Shown in pieces: positions 23,358-31,477 of a stretch of DNA of 41,808 bases. The DNA lies in contig JAIXPX010000028.1 in NCBI GenBank assembly GCA_027486035.1, forward strand, positions 1 through 41,808, in the 5' to 3' direction. Origin of the DNA: Erythrobacteraceae bacterium. Its GTDB lineage: Bacteria > Pseudomonadota > Alphaproteobacteria > Sphingomonadales > Sphingomonadaceae. The number at the start of each line of letters is the position of its first letter. Position 1 is the first letter of the stretch. A model generated the notes under the pieces. That model was not told the DNA's origin, ran no database searches, and worked only from the letters and a program-made list of their open reading frames with translations. The position numbers and the translations under genes were made by a program.

Positions 23358-25784
23358 ATGGCCAGCCGCGCGGCCCCACCCGTCAAATCCGGTCGCCAGA
23401 CCGATGCCGAATGGCGCGCTGGCCTGCGCCGCAGCTTGCGCCGCCTTGCGCAGATGACCGGTGCCGGGCTGCTGCTGGGTGCCTGCCTGTTTCTAGCGCT
23501 GGCGCTGGCGAGCTACACCCAGACCGACCCCAGCCCCTCGACCGCGGCCGACCCGGCGGAAGTGAAGAACTGGATGGGCGCTGCGGGAGCCTGGGTGGCG
23601 GACCGCGTGCTGCTGATCTTCGGCCTGCCGGGCGCGCTGCTGCTGCCGCTGCTCTACGTCTCGGCGCGCAAGCTGTGGCGCGACGTCGAGAACGGTGACG
23701 AGCCCGAAACCACCGCCTGGTGGATGCCGACCGCGCTGCTGCTGATCGCGATGGCCTGCCTTGCCACCGTCCTCAGCCTCGCCTTCGAGGGGCCCGGCGG
23801 GACGCTCCCGGCGCAGGCCGGAGGGCTCACCGGCCTGCTCGGCGCGGGGGCGGTGCATGCGGTGGCCGCGCGCTTCGGGACGGGGGCGGAAGGCTGGGTG
23901 ATCCTCGGTCTGGCCGTCGCCAGCCTCGGCGTGGGCGTCGCGCTCCTCACCCGCATCTTCGCGATCGACTGGCGGGTGCTGATGAGCCTGCCCGAGTTCC
24001 TCGGCGGGGGCTCGCTCGCCGGCCTGATGCGCCGCCTGCCGCTGCCGGGCCGCAAGCCTGTGGCCGCGCTCCCCTTTGCCGCGCCCGACGTGGACGAGGA
24101 TGACCCCGACGGGGATTTCCTCCCCGCCCGCCGCCAGAACCGGGCCAAGCAGGCGACGATCCCCGCCGACAGCGACACGCCGCCGCGCCGCCCGCCGGAG
24201 ATCAGCGACCCTTCCGCTCCGCCCAAGCGCGCCGACACCGCCAGGACCGCACAGCGCGACATGTTCGCGCCCTACACCCTGCCGAGCCTCGACCTTCTCG
24301 CCGAGCCGCCCGCCGACCAGGCGCCCCGGCTCGACAAGCTGGCGCTCGAACGCAACGCCCGCCTGCTCGAGAACGTGCTCGACGACTTCAACGTCAAGGG
24401 CGAGATCACCGCGGTGCGCACCGGCCCGGTGGTGACGATGTACGAGCTCGAGCCCGCCCCCGGAATCAAGGCGAGCCGCATCATCGGCCTTGCCGAGGAC
24501 ATCGCTCGCAACATGAGCGCGATCTCCGCGCGCGTCTCCCCGATCCCGGGCCGCACCGTCATGGGGATCGAACTGCCCAACCAGGACCGCCAGACGGTGA
24601 TGCTGAAGGAGCTCGCCGCGGCGGCCGCCTTCGTCGATGCCAAGGGCAACCTGCCGATCATCCTGGGCAAGGACATTGCCGGCGAGCCGATCATCGCCGA
24701 TCTGGCTGCCATGCCGCACCTGCTGGTGGCGGGGACCACCGGCTCGGGCAAGTCGGTCGGTCTCAACGTGATCCTGCTCTCGCTGCTCTACCGCTTCACC
24801 CCGGCCGAGCTGCGCCTGATCCTGATCGATCCCAAGGTGCTCGAACTCAAGACCTATGATGATATCCCGCACCTGCTCTCCCCCGTGGTGACCGAGCCGG
24901 CGAAGTCGGTGCGCGCGCTGAAGTGGGCGGTCGAGGAGATGGAGCGCCGCTACCGGATGATGAGCGCGATCTCCTCGCGCAACATCAACTCCTTCAACGA
25001 GAAGGTCTCCGCCGCGATCGCCAAGGGCAAGCCCCTCGGTCGCCGCGTCCAGACCGGCTTCGACCCCGAAACCGGCGAGCAATTGTTCGAGGAAGAACAG
25101 CTCGATTACGAGCCGCTGCCGCAGATCGTGCTGATCGTCGACGAGCTTGCCGACCTGATGGTCACGATCGGCAAGGAAATCGAGGTGCTGATCCAGCGCC
25201 TCAGCCAGAAATCGCGGGCCGCCGGCATCCACCTGATCATGGCGACGCAGCGCCCCTCGGTCGATGTCATCACCGGCGTCATCAAGGCCAACCTGCCGAC
25301 CCGCATCAGCTTCAAGGTGACCAGCCGGATCGACAGCCGCACGATCCTCGGTGAACAGGGGGCCGAGCAGCTGCTCGGGCGCGGCGACATGCTCTACAAG
25401 CCCAACACCGGCGCGATGCAGCGTGTCCACGGGCCGTTCGTCTCCGACGAGGAGGTCGAGGCCGTCGCCGATCACTGGCGCGCGCAGGGCTCGCCCGCCT
25501 ATGTCGATGCCGTCACCGAAGAACCCGAGGACAGCTTCGGCTTCGGCTTCGAGGACGACCTCACCGCCTCGGACAACCCCGAGGAGCGCAAGTACCGCCA
25601 GGCCTGCCAGATCGTCTTCGAGAACCAGAAGGCCTCGGGCTCGTGGCTCCAGCGCCAGATGGGCGTGGGCTACAACACCGCCGCCAAGTGGATCGAGCGG
25701 ATGGAGGAAGACGGCTTCGTCGGCCCCGCCAACCACGTCGGCCGCCGCGAGATCTACCGCGACAAGGACGGAAATCCGCTGTGA
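23358..25784 (+). CDS. ftsK: DNA translocase FtsK
   Basis: An 808-residue septal DNA pump that anchors at the division site and moves chromosome termini apart, activating XerCD at dif. The N-terminal membrane domain has four to five helices (about 35-57, 75-98, 120-142, 150-215). A Pro/Arg/Asp-rich linker spans about 225-320. The motor follows with Walker A GTTGSGKS (459-466), Walker B VLIVDELADLM near 593 and the RLSQKSRAAGIHLIMATQRPS region. The C-terminal winged-helix gamma domain (about 745-808, GSWLQRQMGVGYNTAAKWIERME) reads KOPS orientation sequences. ATG 23358 has AGGAGA eight bases upstream; the earlier frame from 23334 lacks this. Confidence 0.96.
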   Translation: MASRAAPPVKSGRQTDAEWRAGLRRSLRRLAQMTGAGLLLGACLFLALALASYTQTDPSPSTAADPAEVKNWMGAAGAWVADRVLLIFGLPGALLLPLLYVSARKLWRDVENGDEPETTAWWMPTALLLIAMACLATVLSLAFEGPGGTLPAQAGGLTGLLGAGAVHAVAARFGTGAEGWVILGLAVASLGVGVALLTRIFAIDWRVLMSLPEFLGGGSLAGLMRRLPLPGRKPVAALPFAAPDVDEDDPDGDFLPARRQNRAKQATIPADSDTPPRRPPEISDPSAPPKRADTARTAQRDMFAPYTLPSLDLLAEPPADQAPRLDKLALERNARLLENVLDDFNVKGEITAVRTGPVVTMYELEPAPGIKASRIIGLAEDIARNMSAISARVSPIPGRTVMGIELPNQDRQTVMLKELAAAAAFVDAKGNLPIILGKDIAGEPIIADLAAMPHLLVAGTTGSGKSVGLNVILLSLLYRFTPAELRLILIDPKVLELKTYDDIPHLLSPVVTEPAKSVRALKWAVEEMERRYRMMSAISSRNINSFNEKVSAAIAKGKPLGRRVQTGFDPETGEQLFEEEQLDYEPLPQIVLIVDELADLMVTIGKEIEVLIQRLSQKSRAAGIHLIMATQRPSVDVITGVIKANLPTRISFKVTSRIDSRTILGEQGAEQLLGRGDMLYKPNTGAMQRVHGPFVSDEEVEAVADHWRAQGSPAYVDAVTEEPEDSFGFGFEDDLTASDNPEERKYRQACQIVFENQKASGSWLQRQMGVGYNTAAKWIERMEEDGFVGPANHVGRREIYRDKDGNPL

Positions 25785-25805
25785 TGTTGGCCACCTGACG
25801 GTGGC

Positions 25806-25894
25806 GCAGACCACCCGCCCCGCCTCCCCACCCGGCCACCATAGCCTGATGGTATCATTGGTGGCCGGGTGGGGAGGCGGGGTGGGTGGTCTGC
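25806..25894. repeat. Long inverted repeat: 36-bp arms with a 17-base loop
   Basis: Arm 25806-25841 is the reverse complement of 25859-25894 with one difference (G at 25817 opposite T at 25883, a G-U pair in RNA). The loop 25842-25858 contains its own TGAT-GGT-ATCA mini-stem. The arms are almost pure pyrimidine (left) and purine (right) apart from scattered bases. It begins 21 bases after the ftsK stop. There is no T-tract. It may act as a strong mRNA 3'-end structure, an RNase III target or a miniature mobile element. Confidence 0.85.
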
Positions 25895-25912
25895 ATCGCG
25901 CGCCAGCGCGAT
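25895..25912. repeat. Second hairpin adjoining the long inverted repeat
   Basis: ATCGCGC (25895-25901) and GCGCGAT (25906-25912) form a perfect 7-bp stem with a 4-nt loop directly after the long hairpin. The remaining gap to the TonB receptor gene (25913-26048) is AT-richer and probably carries its promoter, but I cannot fix the boxes. Confidence 0.5.
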
Positions 25913-26048
25913 CAATCACAAAGATGCAAATCGGCAACGTCTCCGAACCGTAAATCTGTCGTAACGCAGCCTTCATCACGCCGTAGCGGGCGCGTCACCA
26001 TGCGGTGCCACGGACAAGGCCTCTCTCATGCAACAGGGAAGCCACAAG

Positions 26049-28364
26049 ATGAACCGCACCCGTCACCCGCGCGCCTCGCTGATCGCGCTTGCCACCCTTC
26101 TTGCTGCCGCGCCGCAGGCCGCCTTCGCGCAGGACGCCGAGGCGACCGACAGCGACGAACAGCGCAACGCCAATGACATCATCGTCACCGCCCAGAAGAT
26201 CGAGCAGCGCGCGATCGACGTGCCGATCACCATTTCGGCGGTCAGCGGGGAGCGCATCCGCGACCTTGGCGTGACCGATCTCGACGAGCTGTCCTACTAC
26301 ACCCCCGGCCTGCTGATTCAGGAGCAGAGCGCCAACAACCCCGGCGTCGTCATCCGCGGGATCACTTCGGACAGCGGCTCGGCGCAGGAAGGCCCGCGCA
26401 TCACGCTCTATTACAACGGCGTCGACATCTCGCGTTCGCGCGGGTCCTATCAGGCGATCTACGATCTGGAGCGGGTCGAGGTCGTGAAGGGGCCTCAAGC
26501 CACCCTGTTCGGCACCGCCAGCGCCGTGGGGGCGATCAGCCTCGTCTCGGCCAAGCCACGCCCGGGCTTTTCGGCCGAGGTGCGGGGCGGCTACGGCAAT
26601 TTCAATCAGACGCTGGTGGGCGGCTTCGTCAATGCCGGGTCGGACGTGCTGGCGGTGCGCCTCGCGGGCGAATGGCGCACGCGCGATGGCTATGTGGAGA
26701 ATCTCTCGCCCAACCAGGAGAAGGAGCTCTACGCCCAGGACCAGCTCGGCCTGCGCGCCTCGCTGCGCTGGACGCCGACTGACGCGCTGACGGTCGACCT
26801 GATCGGCACCTATGACCAGCAGAGGAACGGCGGCACGCCCTTCATCTCCAACACCTTCCCCGCCTTTGCCGGGGCGCCCGGCGGGGCGGCCAATGCCTTC
26901 CGCAACGCCAATCTCGGCGGCAATCCGGCGGGCGCGGCGGTGCTGGGGGACGATCAGCTCGGGCTCAACCGCGAGGTCTATGACCTCAACCTGACGCTCG
27001 ACTACCAGTTCGAGGACGATTGGAGCTTCACCACCGTCAACGGCTACCGCGAATTCGACAGCCGCGAAGTGTTCGACGCTGACGGCAGCGCCGCGCCCTT
27101 CCTCGAATTCACCGAAATCGCGCAGGGCTGGCAGTTCAACCACGAGGGCCGCTTCACCTATTCGGGCGACAAGCTGCGCGCCAGCTTCGGCTGGAACGCC
27201 TTTATCGAGGACGGCCTCCAGAACGTGCCCTTCGCTACCGAGGAAGGCGTGTTCCTGAACTGCCTCGGCGGCCTGTTCGCCAACCCGCGCCGCCTTTGCG
27301 TGGCGCCGAATGGCAGCGTGCCCGCGCTGGGGGCGACCAACCTCCCCTACAACGCGATCCTGTTCGAGAACCAGGGCCGCAACGAGGCCTATTCGGTGTT
27401 CGTGGATGCGACCTGGATCCCGGTCGAGGCGCTCGAACTGACCGCCGGGGTGCGGTTCCTCGACGAATATCGCCGCTCGACCTTCTCCTCGCGCATCCCC
27501 AACAGCGTGCTGACAGGCGCGCCGCTGATCCCCGGCGGGATCAATACCGGCGGCACCCCGCTGACGGGTGACGACCGCTTCGGCGCTGTGCTGCCGCGCT
27601 TCAATGCGCTGTACCGGATTACCGACGACGTGAACGTCTATGCCACGGTCTCGAAGGGCCGCCGCTCCCCGGTGGTGCAGATCAATGCCCGCCGGGTCGG
27701 CACCGCAGTCGTCCCCAACCGCACCGATGTGAACGAGGAAATTGTCTGGAACTACGAAGGCGGGATCAAGCTTGCCGCCGGGCCGGTCTCGGCGGCGGTG
27801 GGCGTCTATTATCAGGTCTACGACAACTTCCAGGTGTCCGTGCCCGATCCGGCCCGTCCGGGTTTCTTCATCACCGCCAGCGCGGGGAGCGCCAAGAACC
27901 TCGGGGTCGAAGGCGAACTGGCGGTCGATGTGGCCGACTGGCTCAATGTGTTCGGCAATTTCAACTACATCGATGCGCAAATCGACAATGATCCGGGCAA
28001 CGGCAACCTCGCCGGATCGCGTTTCCGCTTGCAGCCGGAATGGCAGGCCTCGGGCGGGTTCACGGTCGATTACGACTTCGGCGGGGCGCGGTTTTTCGCC
28101 ACGCCGACGGTCACCCACCGCAGCACGATCTTCTTCCAGGTGCCGAGCACCGCGCTGCTCTCGCAGGGGCCGGTGACGCTGGTGAATGCGCGCGCGGGGG
28201 TGAGCTTTGCCGATGAGCGGTATGAAATCGCCGCCTTCATCCGCAACGCCACGGACGAGGACTTCCTGCTCGACGCCGGGAACACCGGCGGGGCCTTCGG
28301 CGTCCCGACCTTCATCCCGGGCGAGCCGCGCTTCTACGGGGTGGAAGTGACCGCGAAGTTCTGA
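26049..28364 (+). CDS. TonB-dependent receptor
   Basis: A 771-residue outer-membrane TonB-dependent receptor. The signal peptide ends AAFA-QD near residue 27, and the TonB box DIIVTAQK lies at about 43-50. The plug has IDVPITISAVSG and VEVVKGPQATLFGTASAVGAISL. The barrel ends FYGVEVTAKF with a terminal Phe. Two Cys (NCLGGLFANPRRLC, near residues 404-417) sit in a predicted extracellular loop. It differs clearly from the receptor at 19023, so the two are not a recent duplication. ATG 26049 is favoured by AGGGAAG about 8 bases upstream. No partner enzyme or regulator gene adjoins it, so the substrate stays open. Confidence 0.93.
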   Translation: MNRTRHPRASLIALATLLAAAPQAAFAQDAEATDSDEQRNANDIIVTAQKIEQRAIDVPITISAVSGERIRDLGVTDLDELSYYTPGLLIQEQSANNPGVVIRGITSDSGSAQEGPRITLYYNGVDISRSRGSYQAIYDLERVEVVKGPQATLFGTASAVGAISLVSAKPRPGFSAEVRGGYGNFNQTLVGGFVNAGSDVLAVRLAGEWRTRDGYVENLSPNQEKELYAQDQLGLRASLRWTPTDALTVDLIGTYDQQRNGGTPFISNTFPAFAGAPGGAANAFRNANLGGNPAGAAVLGDDQLGLNREVYDLNLTLDYQFEDDWSFTTVNGYREFDSREVFDADGSAAPFLEFTEIAQGWQFNHEGRFTYSGDKLRASFGWNAFIEDGLQNVPFATEEGVFLNCLGGLFANPRRLCVAPNGSVPALGATNLPYNAILFENQGRNEAYSVFVDATWIPVEALELTAGVRFLDEYRRSTFSSRIPNSVLTGAPLIPGGINTGGTPLTGDDRFGAVLPRFNALYRITDDVNVYATVSKGRRSPVVQINARRVGTAVVPNRTDVNEEIVWNYEGGIKLAAGPVSAAVGVYYQVYDNFQVSVPDPARPGFFITASAGSAKNLGVEGELAVDVADWLNVFGNFNYIDAQIDNDPGNGNLAGSRFRLQPEWQASGGFTVDYDFGGARFFATPTVTHRSTIFFQVPSTALLSQGPVTLVNARAGVSFADERYEIAAFIRNATDEDFLLDAGNTGGAFGVPTFIPGEPRFYGVEVTAKF

Positions 28365-28387
28365 GCCGGGCTTACTGCGCCATGATC

Positions 28388-28420
28388 GAGGGCGGGGGAC
28401 GCGAGTCCTCCGCCCCCTTT
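28388..28420. terminator. Hairpin terminator between convergent genes
   Basis: GGGCGGGGGA (28390-28399) pairs with TCCTCCGCCC (28406-28415) with one G-T pair, followed by CCTTT. It lies between the TonB receptor (+) and the GDYXXLXY gene (-). The T-tract is short. Confidence 0.65.
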
Positions 28421-28986
28421 CACTTGTCCATCACAGCAGGCGGGGCAAGCGGATCGAAGGGTGAGAGCGGCGCCTGCCCCGGCGCATCGCGCTCGGCGAT
28501 TTCCTCGGGCGTGAGCGGGCGGAAGCGGATGGAGATCGGGGTGAAGCTGCCATCCTCGCGCTGGCGGATCGTCACGATCCCGCGCTGGTCGCGGTTGCGC
28601 AGCTGCTGCTCAAGCTGCACGGCGCGGTCCTGCCCGATATAAAGGCGGCCGCGCTCCAGCGCCTCCCAGCCATAGGCGCCGCCTTCCGGCAGGCGCAGGG
28701 GGTGGGTGCAGGGCTGCCCCGCGCGTAGCACAGTCACCTTCTCCAGCGCGGGCGCCCTGCCTTGAAGGCACAATGCTTCGCGCGGCGTATGGCGGAAGGG
28801 ATCGAAGCCCGGCCAGTCATAGCTGAACTCGACATAGTGCCCGCGCAGGTAATCGCGCGGGTCGTAGCCCATGATCGGCACCTCCCATTCGGTGCCGGCG
28901 TGGTAGGTGCGATCGCTCTGGAGCCACAGGGCGGCAAGGCCCGCCAGCGGGAGGAGCGCAGCGGCGAGGCGGGCGAGCCTGATCAT
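28420..28986 (-). CDS. GDYXXLXY domain-containing protein
   Basis: A 188-residue protein with an N-terminal membrane anchor or signal (residues about 5-22) and an extracytoplasmic domain. The defining region reads YDPRDYLRGHYVEFSYD (41-57): GHYVEFSY stands where the family has GDYxxLxY, with D changed to H and L to F. Family members are found with DUF2157 membrane proteins and are of unknown function. Here the start overlaps the stop of the DUF2157 gene by 4 bases (ATGA), which supports joint production. The two Cys residues near 73 and 93 could form a disulfide in the periplasm. The C-terminal tail is Pro-rich. Confidence 0.85.
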   Translation of the reverse strand: MIRLARLAAALLPLAGLAALWLQSDRTYHAGTEWEVPIMGYDPRDYLRGHYVEFSYDWPGFDPFRHTPREALCLQGRAPALEKVTVLRAGQPCTHPLRLPEGGAYGWEALERGRLYIGQDRAVQLEQQLRNRDQRGIVTIRQREDGSFTPISIRFRPLTPEEIAERDAPGQAPLSPFDPLAPPAVMDK

Positions 28987-30119
28987 GCCGCGCCCTCCGC
29001 ATCAGGCGCAAATCGCTTCGACACCCGCACCGCGAGCCACGCCACCCCGAGGATCATCAGCCCGGCGAGGATCAGACCGACGCCGCTTCCCAAGAGATCG
29101 CCCGCCAGCTCGAAGCTCAACACGATGAGCCGCAGCGCGATCACCGCGACGGCAAGCTGGAACACGCCGCGCCAATGAGCCCGCAACGCGGCGGCGGCAA
29201 TGCCGGCCCACAGCGCCATGAACAGCAGCGCGGCGGGTATGGTCACGTCGTCAACGCCATCGGCGAGCGGCACCACCAGCCCCGCGCCGGCGATGATCGC
29301 CCCGGCCATCTGCCCCGATGGGCCGGGCCGGGCGAAGGCGACGCCCAGCCCGGCAAGCATCGCCACCGCGACCCGCAGCGCCATTGCGCCCGCATCGCCC
29401 GCATCGAAGCCTCCGGCACTCGCGAGTGCGCAGGCGGAGGACGCGCCGCCGACCGCATAGGCGAGCGCGAGCTGCTCAAGCCGGCGCCAGAACGCGCTGC
29501 GGGCGCTGCGTCCCCGCCACCACGCCGCAAAAGGGGCGAGCAGGACCGGCGCGGTCATCACCAGGGCGATCCACAAGTTGAGGGCAAAGCCGGGCCGCCG
29601 TTCCAGAAAGCCGGTCGCCCAGGTCGTGTATTCCCACGCCGCCCACACCGCTCCGCCGACCACAGCGAGCGCGATCGGCCAGCTCCGCCCCGTCAGCAGC
29701 AGCATGGGCGCGAACAGCGCAAACCAGGCCGCGAGCGGCTGCCACAGGGGCGAGGAGGTCTGGTAGACCTGCCCCAGATGTCCGAAGAAGGTGAGGCCGA
29801 GCGCGGCGGTGATGAAGACCAGCGCCTCGACCACCCAGGGGGACTTCGCTGCCAGCCGGTCCTCGCGCAGGAACAGCAGCGCCAGCAATCCGGCGATCAG
29901 CGCCAGATGCACCGCAAGGCGCAGGGCGCCCGGGATCGCCTCCCAGTTCGCCGCCACCACCGAAACGAAGCCAAGCCCGATCGTCAGAGCGCCGATGCCC
30001 CACACCGCCCACAGCACCAGCGGGCGGGCGTGGGCGGCTTCATAGGCGATGATGGCATCGCGGGTCGCAGCGTCGATGACGCCGGCATCGTGCCACTCGG
30101 CAATCTTGCGCGCGGTCAT
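28983..30119 (-). CDS. DUF2157 polytopic membrane protein
   Basis: A 378-residue inner-membrane protein of the DUF2157 family. A short cytoplasmic N-terminal region (KIAEWHDAGVIDAATRDAIIAYE) is typical of the domain, followed by about ten hydrophobic helices. FGHLGQVYQTSSPLWQPLAAWF (about residues 112-133) is the best-conserved family block. No enzymatic motif is visible and the family function is unknown. It is coupled by a 4-base overlap to the GDYXXLXY gene. Its start codon lies inside the 3' arm of a perfect 10-bp inverted repeat (30117-30145), and no normal Shine-Dalgarno sequence is seen, so initiation may be controlled by RNA folding. The frame extends to 30155, but ATG 30119 fits the family start. 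Confidence 0.86.
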   Translation of the reverse strand: MTARKIAEWHDAGVIDAATRDAIIAYEAAHARPLVLWAVWGIGALTIGLGFVSVVAANWEAIPGALRLAVHLALIAGLLALLFLREDRLAAKSPWVVEALVFITAALGLTFFGHLGQVYQTSSPLWQPLAAWFALFAPMLLLTGRSWPIALAVVGGAVWAAWEYTTWATGFLERRPGFALNLWIALVMTAPVLLAPFAAWWRGRSARSAFWRRLEQLALAYAVGGASSACALASAGGFDAGDAGAMALRVAVAMLAGLGVAFARPGPSGQMAGAIIAGAGLVVPLADGVDDVTIPAALLFMALWAGIAAAALRAHWRGVFQLAVAVIALRLIVLSFELAGDLLGSGVGLILAGLMILGVAWLAVRVSKRFAPDAEGAA

Positions 30120-30145
30120 GGCGGGCAGACTAACCGCCCGCCATG
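30117..30145 (-). promoter_or_regulatory. Hairpin covering the DUF2157 start codon
   Basis: CATGGCGGGC (30117-30126) and GCCCGCCATG (30136-30145) are perfect inverted copies with a 9-base spacer. In the minus-strand mRNA the ATG start at 30119 lies in the 3' arm, so the folded form hides it. Confidence 0.55.
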
Positions 30146-30164
30146 GCCTGCGCAATCGCGTACC

Positions 30165-30194
30165 CCGTCCTCAAGCAGCAAAGCGGTAGGACGG
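30165..30194 (-). terminator. Hairpin after pstS
   Basis: CCGTCCT (30165-30171) pairs with AGGACGG (30188-30194) across 16 bases. It starts 10 bases past the pstS stop in the direction of transcription. There is no T-tract, so it may only partly stop read-through into the DUF2157 gene. Confidence 0.4.
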
Positions 30195-30204
30195 AACAGA
30201 CATC

Positions 30205-31269
30205 TTACTTGGCCTCGAGCTCGGCCTTGGTCAGCACCGTCTGGCTCTGCACCTTGGCGGCGTTGGCGGCCATGCTCTCGGGGGTCATCGCCACCATGCC
30301 GATCTTGGTCAGCGGGCCGCCCTTGGCCCAGCTCTTGCCCCATTCCTGCATGAAAGCCTCGAGCCCCGGGATGGCGCGCATATGCGCCTTCTTGACGTAG
30401 ACATAGAGCGGCCGCGCGCCAGGGTAGTCGAAATCGGCGATGTTGTCATAGGTCGGCTGCACGCTGTTCATCGGCAGGCCCTGCACCTTGTCAAGGTTTT
30501 CCTCGAGGTAGGAATAGCCGAAGATGCCGACCGCGCGGGGGTTGCCGGCGATCTTCTGGACGACAAGATTGTCCTGCTCGCCCTGATCGACATAGGCGCC
30601 GTCATCGCGCACTTCGGTGCAGATCTGCTTGTACTTGTCCTCGTCGCTGTCCTTCAGCGCCTTCATCGCCGGGTCGGTCTTGCAGCCGACTTCGAGGATC
30701 AGTTCCTTCAGCGCGTCGCGCGTGCCCGAGGTGCTCGGCGGGCCGTAGACGAGGATCGGATCGGCCGGGAGCGCCGGATCGACATCCTTCCAGGTCTTGG
30801 CGGTCTGGGGCTTGCCGAAAGGCTGCGCGGCGAGCGCCTTGTAGACCGCGGCCGGCGAGAGGTTGAGCATGATCCCGCCCTTGGACGAGGCAAAGACGAT
30901 CCCGTCGAGGCCGACCTGCAGTTCGATGATCTCGTCGACCTTGTTCGCGGCGCAGCTGTCAAACTCCGAGGGCTTCATCCGGCGCGAGGCATTGACCATG
31001 TCGGGCGTGTTGGGGCCGAGACCCGAACAGAACAGCTGGATGCCGTTGCCGGTGCCGGTCGATTCGATCAGCGGCGAGCGCATGTCGGGGTTCGAGCGGG
31101 CGAAGTTTTCCGCGACCAGCTTGGCGAAGGGATAGACCGTCGAAGAGCCGACGGCGTGGACCGACTGCTGCTCCGAGCCGCCGCTGCTGTCGTCGCAGGC
31201 GGCGAGCGTGGCGGCGGCGAGCGCCAGGGCGGCGCCGGTCTTGAGAAGGGTGTGTATGCGGTGTGCCAT
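30205..31269 (-). CDS. pstS: Phosphate-binding lipoprotein PstS (substrate-binding protein)
   Basis: A 354-residue periplasmic phosphate-binding protein of the PstS/PBP-like family. The N-terminus is a lipoprotein signal with lipobox LAAC and lipid-carrying Cys25, so it should be anchored by Lgt/Lsp processing. Phosphate-contact blocks are AVGSSTVYPF near the N-terminus, ESTGTGNGIQLFC and STSGTRDA. ATG 31269 is chosen because the signal peptide starts there; the frame extends to 31287. The transporter genes pstCAB and phoU are not adjacent. A Pho-box match at 31335-31352 lies about 66 bases upstream, which supports phosphate-starvation control by PhoB. Confidence 0.92.
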   Translation of the reverse strand: MAHRIHTLLKTGAALALAAATLAACDDSSGGSEQQSVHAVGSSTVYPFAKLVAENFARSNPDMRSPLIESTGTGNGIQLFCSGLGPNTPDMVNASRRMKPSEFDSCAANKVDEIIELQVGLDGIVFASSKGGIMLNLSPAAVYKALAAQPFGKPQTAKTWKDVDPALPADPILVYGPPSTSGTRDALKELILEVGCKTDPAMKALKDSDEDKYKQICTEVRDDGAYVDQGEQDNLVVQKIAGNPRAVGIFGYSYLEENLDKVQGLPMNSVQPTYDNIADFDYPGARPLYVYVKKAHMRAIPGLEAFMQEWGKSWAKGGPLTKIGMVAMTPESMAANAAKVQSQTVLTKAELEAK

Positions 31270-31334
31270 GATCAGTCCCGTTGCCAATGATGCGGGCCGA
31301 TGGTCGCCGCGCGATCCCCCGCTAGGCGCGTTTC

Positions 31335-31352
31335 ATGACAAGCTTGTGACGG
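31335..31352 (-). promoter_or_regulatory. Pho box (PhoB site) upstream of pstS
   Basis: On the minus strand the site reads CCGTCAC-AAGC-TTGTCAT: two 7-bp half-sites four bases apart matching CTGTCAT at five and six of seven positions. This is the standard PhoB-binding layout. It lies in the divergent gap between pstS and the diguanylate cyclase gene, about 66 bases from the pstS start. Confidence 0.72.
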
Positions 31353-31455
31353 GATGGCGACAGAAAAGGAGCCCGCGATCCCCCTGCCAAAAGGGACGGA
31401 AATGAAGATTTAAGGCCTGCACACGAATGGCCTGCGCTTAACAGCATGGTAACCG

Positions 31456-31473
31456 CCTGCAAATTATCGCAGG
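31456..31473 (+). promoter_or_regulatory. Small hairpin over the ribosome-binding site of the GGDEF gene
   Basis: CCTGC (31456-31460) can pair with GCAGG (31469-31473) across 8 bases. The second arm contains the only Shine-Dalgarno-like CAGG, 4-5 bases before ATG 31478. Confidence 0.35.
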
Positions 31474-31477
31474 TTCC

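Noticed and set aside
23493..25979. Minus-strand open frame of 828 codons opposite ftsK
   Set aside because: It is antisense to a complete FtsK and runs into the long inverted repeat. The translation has no recognisable domain, and no ribosome-binding site precedes it.
25995..28118. Minus-strand open frame of 707 codons opposite the second TonB receptor
   Set aside because: The receptor frame has a signal peptide, TonB box and terminal Phe; the opposite frame has none of the marks of a protein family.
31405..31445. CtrA-type TTAA-N7-TTAA site before the GGDEF gene
   Set aside because: Two TTAA words exist, but their spacing is about 23 bases, not 7, so the consensus is not met.
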